Positions 27,957 to 35,897 of a DNA stretch of 64,000 nucleotides are shown in pieces. Numbering within the stretch: the stretch's first letter is position 1; each line of letters opens with the position of its first letter. The DNA lies in NCBI RefSeq assembly GCF_013386115.1, contig NZ_JACAOR010000013.1:62001-126000 (forward strand). Direction: 5' to 3'. The notes under the pieces are model-generated. The model had not been told where the DNA came from, searched no databases, and was given only the letters and a program-made list of their open reading frames with translations. Position numbers and translations under genes: made by a program. Origin of the DNA: Pseudomonas gingeri (GTDB lineage: Bacteria > Pseudomonadota > Gammaproteobacteria > Pseudomonadales > Pseudomonadaceae).

Positions 27957-29012
27957 TTACTGGATGTCTTCAGGCTTGACGATCACCCAGTTCTTGTCCG
28001 CCGTCACCGGCAAGCCTTCCTTGGCCTGGGCCTCGGCGTAGGTCTTCATCATGCCGTTGAGCTGGGTCATGTACTTGTCCTTGCGGTTGACCCACAGGTG
28101 CACGCCGCCCTTGGCCACGTCGACGCTGTGGAACAGCATGTAGCCGTCGCTCGAAGGGGTGTCGCCGCCTACCAGCACCGGTTTCTTCCACTGGTCGATA
28201 TAGGTCAGGATGGCCGCCTGCTTGCCGGCCATCCAGGTCGCCGGGGTCCACAGGTACGGGGTCAGCTCCAGGCCGAGGTTGGCTTTCTCGTCATACTTGC
28301 CGGCGCTGATCTGCTTGCGCGCGGTGGTCAGCTCGCCGGTCTTGCGGTCCTTGAGCAAGGTGGTCACGCCGATCACGTTCTGCGGCTTGACGTTGTAGCC
28401 GTACTTCGGGTCCGCCGCGACCATGCGCACCAGTTCTTCCGACGCCGCGGTCATCACGTAGACCTCGATGCCGTTCTCCATCAGCTTGTTGTACAGCTCG
28501 GCCTGGCCGGTAAAGACCTTGGGCGGCTGGACCTCGATGTTCTTCACCACGTCGCCATCGTAGTAAGTGCTCGGCACCGGCTTGCCGGAGGCCATGAGTT
28601 CGTCGACGTAACCCTTGAGTTCCTTGAGGGTGAAGCCGGAGAACACCTGGGCCACCCAGGGGTAGCAGACCATGTCGTCGATTTCACAGAGGCGGTAGTA
28701 GTAGCTGAACAGGCTTTCCTTGTGGTCGGCGGTGTCCTTGAACGGGATCAGTTTCAGGGACGGATCCAGGGTTTCGCGGGTAATCAGCCCCTTGTTCTCC
28801 ATGAACGGCAGCAGCGACTCTTCCAGGTCATAGCGATAGCTGGTGTTGTCCATGTCGAACACCGCGAAATTGCCCTTGTTGGCATTGGCGGCGATCATCG
28901 CGTCCAACTGCTTGGCCTGAGCTTCGGGCCAGTGTTTCAGCTCGGTGGCGAACGCCTGGCCGGCAAGGCCCAGGCAGAGTGCGGCGGCGAGAAGTTTGGG
29001 GACGAATTTCAT
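27957..29012 (-). CDS. pchP: Phosphorylcholine phosphatase (HAD superfamily, periplasmic)
   Basis: The 351-residue precursor has a signal peptide (residues 1-22, ending GQAFA). The mature enzyme carries HAD motif I as FDMDNTS with Asp53 and Asp55, i.e. 31 and 33 after signal removal, the numbering known for P. aeruginosa PchP. Motif II is VMTAAS and a GGDTPSSDGYML segment provides the acidic motif. PchP dephosphorylates phosphorylcholine from lecithin breakdown in the periplasm, releasing choline for uptake. In P. aeruginosa it lies near choline transport genes elsewhere on the chromosome, so its position here next to tcyP is different. Confidence 0.9.
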   Translation of the reverse strand: MKFVPKLLAAALCLGLAGQAFATELKHWPEAQAKQLDAMIAANANKGNFAVFDMDNTSYRYDLEESLLPFMENKGLITRETLDPSLKLIPFKDTADHKESLFSYYYRLCEIDDMVCYPWVAQVFSGFTLKELKGYVDELMASGKPVPSTYYDGDVVKNIEVQPPKVFTGQAELYNKLMENGIEVYVMTAASEELVRMVAADPKYGYNVKPQNVIGVTTLLKDRKTGELTTARKQISAGKYDEKANLGLELTPYLWTPATWMAGKQAAILTYIDQWKKPVLVGGDTPSSDGYMLFHSVDVAKGGVHLWVNRKDKYMTQLNGMMKTYAEAQAKEGLPVTADKNWVIVKPEDIQ

Positions 29013-29343
29013 TGGCGGTATCTCCCTGACTGAAAGTCATCGACGCTAACAAATCTGTATGACAGTCCTCATCCGAGCGCGACCGCCTGCATCCTGATCA
29101 CGTCACCGGCATTCGCCCCAGCGCCACCGGCTTATTCCAAAAACGACACACACCATTCCATTTAGATATTAAATTCATATATATCAAGCTGTTAGGCTTA
29201 TCGGTTCACCATCAACCAGGATCGGTGCGAGAACTCGCCGAGCGGCGATCAGGCAAGCCTGTTTCTAACGCAGCATGATCGTCGCGCAGGCAGTTGCCGT
29301 ACAGAGCCAGGAGTGATGGGCACCTCTTGTTTTCGGAGTCTTC
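29013..29343. other. Divergent intergenic region pchP / tcyP
   Basis: The 331 bases contain an AT-rich island (about 29155-29195, with TTAGATATTAAATTCATATA) that is the likely promoter area. GGAG lies just before the tcyP start. I see no convincing palindrome or small gene. Confidence 0.5.
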
Positions 29344-30735
29344 ATGAACCTGCCGCTGATCCTCAATCTGCTGGTGTTCCTCGCCCTGCTGCTGGGCCTG
29401 GCACAAACCCGCCACACCGCCTGGAGCCTGGCGAAGAAGGTCCTGTTCGCCCTGGTACTGGGGGTGGTTTTCGGCGCGAGCCTGCATGCCATCTACGGTG
29501 ATGGCAGCCCGGTACTCAAGGCCTCCATCGCCTGGTTCGACCTGGTGGGCAACGGTTATGTGCAGTTGCTGCAGATGATCGTCATCCCGCTGGTGTTCGC
29601 CTCGATCCTCAGCGCCGTGGCCCGCCTGCACAATGCTTCGTCCCTGGGCAAGATCAGCTTCCTGACCATTGGCACGCTGCTGTTCACCACCGCCATCGCC
29701 GCGCTGATCGGGATCGGCCTGACCAACCTGTTCGGCCTGACCGCCGAGGGCCTGGTCGCCGGCACCCAGGAGCTGGCCCGGCTGCAAACCATCCAGACCG
29801 ACTACGCGGGCAAGGTCGCCGACCTGAATATCCCGCAACTGCTGCTGTCGTTCATTCCGCAGAATCCGTTCGCCGACCTGGCCCGGGCCAAGCCGACCTC
29901 GATCATCAGCGTGGTGATCTTCGCCGCCTTCATGGGCGTTGCCGCGCTGCAACTGCTCAAGGACGACGCCGAAAAGGGCCAGAAGGTGGTGAATGCCATC
30001 GATACCCTGCAAGCCTGGGTGATGCGTCTGGTGCGCCTGGTGATGAAGCTCACGCCTTACGGCGTGCTGGCGTTGATGACCAAGGTGGTGGCCGGTTCCA
30101 ACCTGCAGGACATCATCAAGCTGGGCAGCTTCGTCGTGGTGTCCTATATCGGCCTAGGGCTGATGTTCGTGGTCCACGGCCTGCTGGTATCGCTGGCCGG
30201 GATCAACCCGCTGCGTTTCTTCCGCAAGATCTGGCCGGTGCTGACCTTTGCCTTCACCAGCCGCTCCAGCGCGGCGAGCATTCCCCTGAGCATCGAGGCG
30301 CAGACCCGCCGCCTGGGGATTCCCCAGTCCATCGCCAGCTTTGCCGCCTCGTTCGGTGCGACCATCGGACAGAATGGTTGTGCGGGGCTGTACCCGGCCA
30401 TGCTGGCGGTCATGGTGGCGCCGACCGTGGGCATCAACCCGCTGGATCCACTGTGGATCGCGACCCTGGTGGCAATCGTGACCCTGAGCTCGGCCGGCGT
30501 GGCCGGTGTCGGTGGCGGCGCGACCTTTGCCGCGCTGATCGTGCTGCCGGCCATGGGCTTGCCGGTGTCCCTGGTGGCCTTGCTGATTTCGGTGGAGCCG
30601 CTGATCGACATGGGCCGCACGGCGTTGAACGTCAGCGGCTCGATCACCGCCGGCACCCTCACCAGCCAGTTCATGCAGCAGACCGACAAGTCCTTGCTGG
30701 ATGCCGACGAGCATGCGGAGCTGGCTCAGGCCTGA
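29344..30735 (+). CDS. tcyP: L-cystine/dicarboxylate-type sodium symporter TcyP
   Basis: The 463-residue product is a DAACS-family symporter with eight or more membrane helices and the two re-entrant hairpins. The serine-rich hairpin is [16 protein letters not shown] and the second carries [18 protein letters not shown]. The family signature [21 protein letters not shown] lies between. The overall pattern, with a long N-terminal helix pair and Asn-Gly-Cys in helix 7, fits the TcyP/YdjN group that imports L-cystine, rather than GltP or DctA. GGAG precedes ATG at 6 bases. It converges on folA across a REP pair. Confidence 0.85.
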   Translation: MNLPLILNLLVFLALLLGLAQTRHTAWSLAKKVLFALVLGVVFGASLHAIYGDGSPVLKASIAWFDLVGNGYVQLLQMIVIPLVFASILSAVARLHNASSLGKISFLTIGTLLFTTAIAALIGIGLTNLFGLTAEGLVAGTQELARLQTIQTDYAGKVADLNIPQLLLSFIPQNPFADLARAKPTSIISVVIFAAFMGVAALQLLKDDAEKGQKVVNAIDTLQAWVMRLVRLVMKLTPYGVLALMTKVVAGSNLQDIIKLGSFVVVSYIGLGLMFVVHGLLVSLAGINPLRFFRKIWPVLTFAFTSRSSAASIPLSIEAQTRRLGIPQSIASFAASFGATIGQNGCAGLYPAMLAVMVAPTVGINPLDPLWIATLVAIVTLSSAGVAGVGGGATFAALIVLPAMGLPVSLVALLISVEPLIDMGRTALNVSGSITAGTLTSQFMQQTDKSLLDADEHAELAQA

Positions 30736-30759
30736 GTCTCCCGGCGCTCGCTGGATCAG

Positions 30760-30822
30760 CTTCGGGGGCAAGCCCCCTCCCACAGGTGTGAAGGACATTG
30801 TGGGAGGGGGCTTGCCCCCGAA
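30760..30822. repeat. Inverted REP pair between tcyP and folA
   Basis: CTTCGGGGGCAAGCCCCCTC and its reverse complement flank about 20 bases, giving a long perfect-armed hairpin that likely ends both converging transcripts. Confidence 0.85.
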
Positions 30823-30826
30823 GCGT

Positions 30827-31339
30827 TCAGCTCCTTTCCCAGACCTCGAAGCTGAACGCCGGCTTGTCGTCCAGCGCCGGGTGCGGCTCGTTCGCTACCC
30901 GTTTCCACTGGTCTGGATCGAACTCCGGAAACCACGCGTCGCCTTCAGGGCTCAGCGCTACCCGGGTCAGGTACAAGCGGTCCGCGTGCTCCAGGCCCTG
31001 GCCATACAATTGCGCGCCGCCGATCAGCATCAGCTCGCTGGCGCCCTGTTCCAGCGCCCATTCCTCGGCCCGCGCGACCGCTTCTTCCAGCGACGGGAAA
31101 ACCTCCGCGCCTTCCAGTCGCAGGCCCGCCTGGCGACTGACCACCAGGTTCAGCCGACCGGGCAATGGCCGGCCGAGGGAATCCCAGGTCTTGCGCCCCA
31201 TGATGATCGGCTTGCCCAGGGTGGTGGCCTTGAAATACTTGAAATCCGCCGGCAAATGCCAGGGCATGCTGTTGTCGACGCCGATCACGCGGTTTTCACC
31301 GAGGGCCGCGATCAGGCTGAGGGGGAGTGTGTTTTTCAT
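30827..31339 (-). CDS. folA: Dihydrofolate reductase
   Basis: The 170-residue product reduces dihydrofolate with NADPH. PLSLIAALGENRVIGVDNSMPWHLPADFKYFK is the canonical DHFR N-terminus (substrate Asp after MPWHLP), IIMGRKTWDSLGRPLPGR follows, and LMLIGGAQLYGQ is the cofactor Gly-Gly motif. ATG 31339 gives the standard start; the open frame upstream would add 14 unconserved residues. Its partner in thymidylate synthesis, thyA, lies 19 kb downstream. Confidence 0.96.
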   Translation of the reverse strand: MKNTLPLSLIAALGENRVIGVDNSMPWHLPADFKYFKATTLGKPIIMGRKTWDSLGRPLPGRLNLVVSRQAGLRLEGAEVFPSLEEAVARAEEWALEQGASELMLIGGAQLYGQGLEHADRLYLTRVALSPEGDAWFPEFDPDQWKRVANEPHPALDDKPAFSFEVWERS

Positions 31340-31422
31340 GCCGACGAGGATACCTGACACCTTGGTGCAGGCACTAGCCACAGCGGTTATGCTTCTGGCT
31401 CAACCCCGCAACAGGATGGCGC

Positions 31423-32802
31423 GTGACTGAACCGACTCCCCTGCAACGCCTCTGGCTGACCGAGACCGTGCGCCTGCGCGAAGAGCAGGCCGGTCCCCTG
31501 GAAGACCTCGAGGCCAACCGCCGCGCCCGGGCGGCCGGCGGCGACCTGGCGACCCGTATCCAGCACCGCGCCCTCTGGCTCGCCGAACGGGATGGCCAGC
31601 TCGACGCCCTGCGGCACTGGCTGCAAGGGGCGCGCCTGGCCCTGCTGCTGCTCGCCGTGCTGGTGGTGCTCAGCGGTGCCGGCCTGGCCTTCGCCGCCCT
31701 GGGCAACGGGCAGGCCCCGGTCAATGTGTTCTGGGCCCTGGGCAGCCTGCTCGGGTTGAACCTGCTGCTGTTGGCGAGCTGGGCCACGGGCCTGTTGCTG
31801 GCGGGCGGCCATGGCGCCAGCCTGGGGCGATTGTGGCTCTGGCTCAGCGAAAAATTCGCCCGCGACGCCCAGGCCGTGCAACTGGTGCCGGCGCTGGCGC
31901 TCCTGCTGCAACGCCAGCGCCTGAACCGCTGGGCCATAGGCATCGTCGTCCATGGCCTGTGGCTGCTGGCCCTGCTCTGCGCGCTGGTGATCCTGCTGAT
32001 GCTGATGGCGACCCGCCGCTACGGTTTTGTCTGGGAAACCACCATTCTCGGCGGCGACACCTTCGTTAGCCTGACCCAGGGCCTCGGCGCCCTGCCGGCC
32101 CTGCTGGGCTTCGACGTGCCCGGCGAAGCGATGATCCGCGCCAGCGGCAACAGCGCCCTCGACCTGGAAGGTGCGCGCCAGGCCTGGGCCGCCTGGCTGG
32201 TCGGGGTGCTGGTGGTCTACGGCGTGCTGCCGCGCCTGCTGCTGGCACTGTTCTGCCTGTGGCGCTGGCACCGCGGCAGCCGCACCCTGCGGCTGGACAC
32301 GAGCCTGCCCGGCTACGCCCATCTGCGCGAACGCCTGATGCCCAGCAGCGAACGCCTCGGCGTCAGCGATGCCGCCCCCGAGCACCTGCACAATGCCGCG
32401 GCCGGGGTCACCGCGCTCGACAGCGACGGCGCGCTGCTGGTGGCCATCGAGCTGGACGATCAACGGCCCTGGCCGCCGGCACTGCCCAAGGGCGTGAGGG
32501 ACGCCGGCATTCTCGACAGCCGCGAGTCACGGCAGAAACTTCTTGAGCAACTGACCCGCTTCCCGCCGGCACGCCTGGCGATCGCCTGCGACCCGCGCCG
32601 CTCGCCCGACCGCGGCAGCCTCGGACTGATCGCCGAACTGGCCCGCAGCGCCGCCGACACCCGCATCTGGCTGCTGCAGGCACCACTGGGCCAGGCCCTG
32701 GACGCCGACCGCCTCGGCGACTGGCACAGCGCCTTGCGCCAGCTCGACCTGCCGTTCGCCGATTGCGCCCCGCTCACCTGGCTGGAGACCGGCCATGACT
32801 AA
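31423..32802 (+). CDS. DUF2868 domain membrane protein
   Basis: The 459-residue product starts with GTG 31423. A soluble N-terminal part (WLTETVRLREEQAGPLE) is followed by four membrane helices (about residues 70-92, 105-127, 170-192 and 265-285) and a soluble C-terminal domain. It is recognised as the DUF2868 family, whose members are paired with a DUF3482 GTPase; the downstream gene is exactly that and overlaps by 8 bases. The couple probably works as a membrane protein plus GTPase module, of unknown function. Confidence 0.85.
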   Translation: MTEPTPLQRLWLTETVRLREEQAGPLEDLEANRRARAAGGDLATRIQHRALWLAERDGQLDALRHWLQGARLALLLLAVLVVLSGAGLAFAALGNGQAPVNVFWALGSLLGLNLLLLASWATGLLLAGGHGASLGRLWLWLSEKFARDAQAVQLVPALALLLQRQRLNRWAIGIVVHGLWLLALLCALVILLMLMATRRYGFVWETTILGGDTFVSLTQGLGALPALLGFDVPGEAMIRASGNSALDLEGARQAWAAWLVGVLVVYGVLPRLLLALFCLWRWHRGSRTLRLDTSLPGYAHLRERLMPSSERLGVSDAAPEHLHNAAAGVTALDSDGALLVAIELDDQRPWPPALPKGVRDAGILDSRESRQKLLEQLTRFPPARLAIACDPRRSPDRGSLGLIAELARSAADTRIWLLQAPLGQALDADRLGDWHSALRQLDLPFADCAPLTWLETGHD

Positions 32803-34168
32803 GCCGCTGAAACTGGCCGTGGTCGGCCACACCAATGTCGGCAAGACCTCGCTGCTGCGCACCCTGACCCGCGACGTGGGCTTTGGCGAGGTGTCCCACC
32901 GGCCCAGCACCACCCGCCATGTGGAAGGTGCCCGTCTGTCGGTGGACGGCGATGCCCTGCTGGAGCTGTACGACACGCCCGGCCTGGAAGACGCCATCGC
33001 CCTGCTCGACTACCTCGAGCGCCTGGACCGCCCCGGTGAACGCCTGGACGGACCGGCGCGGGTGGCGCGTTTCCTTGACGGCAGTGAAGCCCGGCAGCGT
33101 TTCGAACAGGAGGCCAAGGTCCTGCGCCAGTTGCTGGCGTCGGATGCCGGACTGTATGTGATCGATGCCCGCGAACCGGTCCTGGCCAAATACCGCGATG
33201 AACTGTCGGTCCTCGCCAGTTGCGGCAAGCCGTTGCTGCCGGTGCTCAACTTCGTCAGCAGCGCCGCCCAGCGCGAACCCGACTGGCGTGAGGCCCTGGC
33301 CCGCCTCGGGCTGCATGCCCTGGTGCGCTTCGACAGCGTCGCACCGCCGCAAGATGGCGAGCGTCGGCTCTATGAAAGCCTGGCCCTGTTGCTGGAAGGC
33401 TCCCGCGCCCAGCTGGAGCGGCTGATCCTCGACCAGGAAGCGCAGCGCCAGGCCCGCCGGCAAAGCGCCAACCGACTGATCGCCGAGCTGCTGATCGACT
33501 GCGCCGCCTGCCGTCGCCAGGTGGTCAGCGCCGCCGATGCCGAAAGCCGTGCCATCGCCGAGTTGCGCCAGGCCATCCGCCAGCGCGAACAACGTTGCGT
33601 CGAAGCCCTGCTCAAGCTCTACGCCTTTCGTGCCAGCGACGCGGCGGCGGCCGACCTGCCGCTGCTCGACGGGCGCTGGGGCGACGACCTGTTCAATCCG
33701 GAAACCCTCAAGCAACTGGGGGTGAAGGTCGGCGGTGGTATCGCCGCCGGGGCCGCAGCGGGGGCCGGGGTCGATCTGCTGGTGGGCGGCCTGACCCTCG
33801 GTGCCGCCGCCCTGGCAGGGGCCATTGCCGGCGGTGCGCTGCAGACCGCTCGTGGCTACGGCAGCCGCCTGCTCGGCAAGCTAAGGGGACAGCGTGAGCT
33901 GACGGTCGACGACAGCGTGCTGCGCCTGCTCGCGCTACGCCAACGGCAACTGCTGCAGGCACTGGAGGCGCGGGGTCATGCGGCCATGGACAGCATCACC
34001 GTCGCGACACCGGTGGACAAGACCTGGCGCGAAGGCAAGCTGCCTGACGCCCTGAACAAGGCCCGGGCGCATCCGCAGTGGTCGCCACTCAATCCCGGCA
34101 TGAAATTGAACCAGACCGAGCGCCAGGAGCAGATCACGGTACTGGCTCAACGAGTGAAAGAAACATGA
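32795..34168 (+). CDS. GTPase with DUF3482 domain
   Basis: The 457-residue product has an N-terminal Era/TrmE-like G domain: G1 GHTNVGKTS (residues 11-19), a Thr-containing switch (STTRHVEG), and G3 DTPGLED. A long helical segment follows, then a Gly/Ala-rich hydrophobic hairpin (about residues 310-350, GGGIAAGAAAGAGVDLLVGG), likely membrane-inserting, and the C-terminal DUF3482 portion. It overlaps the DUF2868 gene by 8 bases. Such GTPases may respond to membrane or stress signals, but no function is established to my knowledge. Confidence 0.85.
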   Translation: MTKPLKLAVVGHTNVGKTSLLRTLTRDVGFGEVSHRPSTTRHVEGARLSVDGDALLELYDTPGLEDAIALLDYLERLDRPGERLDGPARVARFLDGSEARQRFEQEAKVLRQLLASDAGLYVIDAREPVLAKYRDELSVLASCGKPLLPVLNFVSSAAQREPDWREALARLGLHALVRFDSVAPPQDGERRLYESLALLLEGSRAQLERLILDQEAQRQARRQSANRLIAELLIDCAACRRQVVSAADAESRAIAELRQAIRQREQRCVEALLKLYAFRASDAAAADLPLLDGRWGDDLFNPETLKQLGVKVGGGIAAGAAAGAGVDLLVGGLTLGAAALAGAIAGGALQTARGYGSRLLGKLRGQRELTVDDSVLRLLALRQRQLLQALEARGHAAMDSITVATPVDKTWREGKLPDALNKARAHPQWSPLNPGMKLNQTERQEQITVLAQRVKET

Positions 34169-34169
34169 A

Positions 34170-34194
34170 ATCGCCCGGCACATGGCCGGGCGAT
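34170..34194. terminator. Hairpin between DUF3482 gene and the EF-hand gene
   Basis: ATCGCCCGGC and GCCGGGCGAT flank a 5-base loop directly after the DUF3482 stop, between convergent genes. No T run follows on either side. Confidence 0.6.
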
Positions 34195-34228
34195 CCGCAC
34201 TACTCGAAGGGAGGCGGCAATCCGCGAC

Positions 34229-34768
34229 TTATTTCTCGTGCCACTTGAATTGCAGGAAGGTGCTGGCCATTGTCTTGAGCAGTTCCTTGTCGGCCTTGTC
34301 GGCAACGCCGTTCCTGTCGAGGTCGGTGTTGCTGAACGAATCCAGTCGTCCATTGCTGCCACCGTCATAGGCGGTCGCGCTGTAGACCAGTGATTGTTTG
34401 CCTCCCGCCTCGCAGCGATCGTGAAATTGCAGGCAGACGGCGGCGGGTTTGCCATTCTTGCCGTGATTGCCCACGAACATGCAGAGTACGCGCTGCTCAC
34501 TCGCCCCCTTGTTGAACCAGTTCAACTGCAGATAGGTGTTGGCAAACCGCTTGAGTAACGCGATATCCGCCTGATCGATCTGACCATCGCGGTTGATGTC
34601 CGCGGCAAAGGCGAAATCGCTCAGGCCATCGCCGGAGATATCCAGGGCAATGGCTTCGCCCACCACTTCATCGGGTTCGCACAGGTTTTTCTGGTAGAAG
34701 TGCAGCAGCACCGAGTCGGCTTTTCCACTACCGCTTCGATCCTGGGCGGTGACTCTCAAATAACGCAT
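34229..34768 (-). CDS. Duplicated dockerin/EF-hand-like calcium-binding protein
   Basis: The 179-residue product consists of two similar halves (about 1-86 and 87-179). Each ends with a calcium-loop motif of the dockerin/EF-hand type: DINRDGQIDQADIALL at 57-72 and DLDRNGVADKADKELL at 149-164. Each is followed by a matching helix (FANTYLQLNW and MASTFLQFKW), and each is preceded by a beta-like segment with Asp/Gly-rich turns. There is no signal peptide and no membrane helix. It lies 124 bases downstream of the acyltransferase on the same strand with its own AGGA ribosome site, so it may be part of, or simply next to, the peptide-export cassette. Partner and role are unknown. Confidence 0.75.
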   Translation of the reverse strand: MRYLRVTAQDRSGSGKADSVLLHFYQKNLCEPDEVVGEAIALDISGDGLSDFAFAADINRDGQIDQADIALLKRFANTYLQLNWFNKGASEQRVLCMFVGNHGKNGKPAAVCLQFHDRCEAGGKQSLVYSATAYDGGSNGRLDSFSNTDLDRNGVADKADKELLKTMASTFLQFKWHEK

Positions 34769-34825
34769 GACAAGTTCCTTTTGGTTAAGAGCCCGTCAAA
34801 CTAAGCCACTGTCCTCAAGCTGGCG

Positions 34826-34846
34826 ACACCCCCATTTCCGGGGTGT
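34826..34846. terminator. Hairpin downstream of the acyltransferase gene
   Basis: ACACCCC and GGGGTGT form a 7-base stem in the 124-base space between the acyltransferase and the EF-hand gene. On the minus strand it could end the export operon; there is no T run. Confidence 0.4.
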
Positions 34847-34892
34847 TCGTAAGAAACCACGCTGGCGCCTGACGTCCACCAAAGCGTGTCTT

Positions 34893-35897
34893 TCACCCCC
34901 GGCGGGCAACTGCGGATTGCCCCGCCTGCCGCTTCTCGCCCGATGACCATTGCCGATGATGAAAAGCCTCCATCCTGGGCAGGTACAACCAGTTCTGCGG
35001 AGCTTCGAGAATGAAGCCCTCCAACGCCTCGATCCATTGCGCCAGCATCTGCTCGAAAGGGCCGTGGAGGATCCGGTCTATCACCTGCAGTTCCCCGCGT
35101 TGCCCCAGGCGGACACGATGGCCTACCAGCAGCAGATCGCAGCCCAGCTTCGACGCCAGGAACAGCGGGCCTTTGACAAACTGTGCATCGCGACCGAAAA
35201 ACCGTCCCGCCATCGGCTCGCCGAATCGAACACCGTCAAGGCTCACCGGCAGGTCGCAGAAAATGATCACCTGGTCACCGCGCTTCACCCCCCGGGCAAT
35301 CGCCAGTGCTGTCTTCGGATCATTGCTGTCCAGGACCTCGATCACATGCCCGAGGCCTTCGAGGTTCTTGAGCGAGCCATGGGTAAACGGATCGCCGAAG
35401 TTCCAGATCGGAATAATGAACCGCGTGGGCGCGGTCCTGCGCTCGACCACGCAGGCCACGGCCATCCAGTACTCGCCACAATGGGGCAGCGCCATGATGG
35501 TCTGGCGCCTGGCCCCCCGTTGCCAGTGTTCGGCGGGATCGCACCACGGGATGGACCTGATCCAGGCCCGCAGATGTGCGGGCCGATGGCTCTGGTAAAG
35601 GTGTTGATAAATCCCGCGCTGGAACTGGATCGCGCTGTATTGGCAGGCCAGGGCCCGGCAATGCCCGGGAGAAAAATCGAAGAGCTCCAGGTTCTGGCGA
35701 CTGCGCCGGTATTCCACGCCTCGCAACCCCCGGGGCAAGTGGAGCAGGATCGTCGGCAACAGGGCCAGTAAACCGTGCACGGCATTGATCCGCAAAAGCA
35801 CGGCCGTGATCGCCAGCAACTGCCTGCGCAGCCTGGCCTTGAACCTGGCCAGCCATAACCAGCGCTGCATCCGGCCACTCAGGCCACGGGGTATCAT
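34893..35897 (-). CDS. LpxL/HtrB-like acyltransferase in the peptide-export operon
   Basis: The 334-residue product belongs to the lysophospholipid/lipid A acyltransferase superfamily: a basic, hydrophobic N-terminal anchor (to about residue 55), then the block MALPHCGEYWMAV (His139, Glu142), and a late block FFGRDAQFVKGPLFLASKLG that is characteristic of LpxL-type enzymes. The canonical H-x4-D/E catalytic spacing is not evident (His139 and Glu142 are 3 apart), so activity or specificity may differ. Its start overlaps the stop of the C39-ABC exporter by 4 bases, tying it to peptide export rather than to lipid A synthesis. I infer that it may acylate the exported peptide or a lipid carrier. 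Confidence 0.8.
   Translation of the reverse strand: MIPRGLSGRMQRWLWLARFKARLRRQLLAITAVLLRINAVHGLLALLPTILLHLPRGLRGVEYRRSRQNLELFDFSPGHCRALACQYSAIQFQRGIYQHLYQSHRPAHLRAWIRSIPWCDPAEHWQRGARRQTIMALPHCGEYWMAVACVVERRTAPTRFIIPIWNFGDPFTHGSLKNLEGLGHVIEVLDSNDPKTALAIARGVKRGDQVIIFCDLPVSLDGVRFGEPMAGRFFGRDAQFVKGPLFLASKLGCDLLLVGHRVRLGQRGELQVIDRILHGPFEQMLAQWIEALEGFILEAPQNWLYLPRMEAFHHRQWSSGEKRQAGQSAVARRG

Noticed and set aside
34801-35037. 78-codon frame overlapping the end of the acyltransferase, considered as an immunity gene
   Set aside because: It overlaps the acyltransferase by 145 bases in another frame, has no hydrophobic segment and no clear ribosome site.
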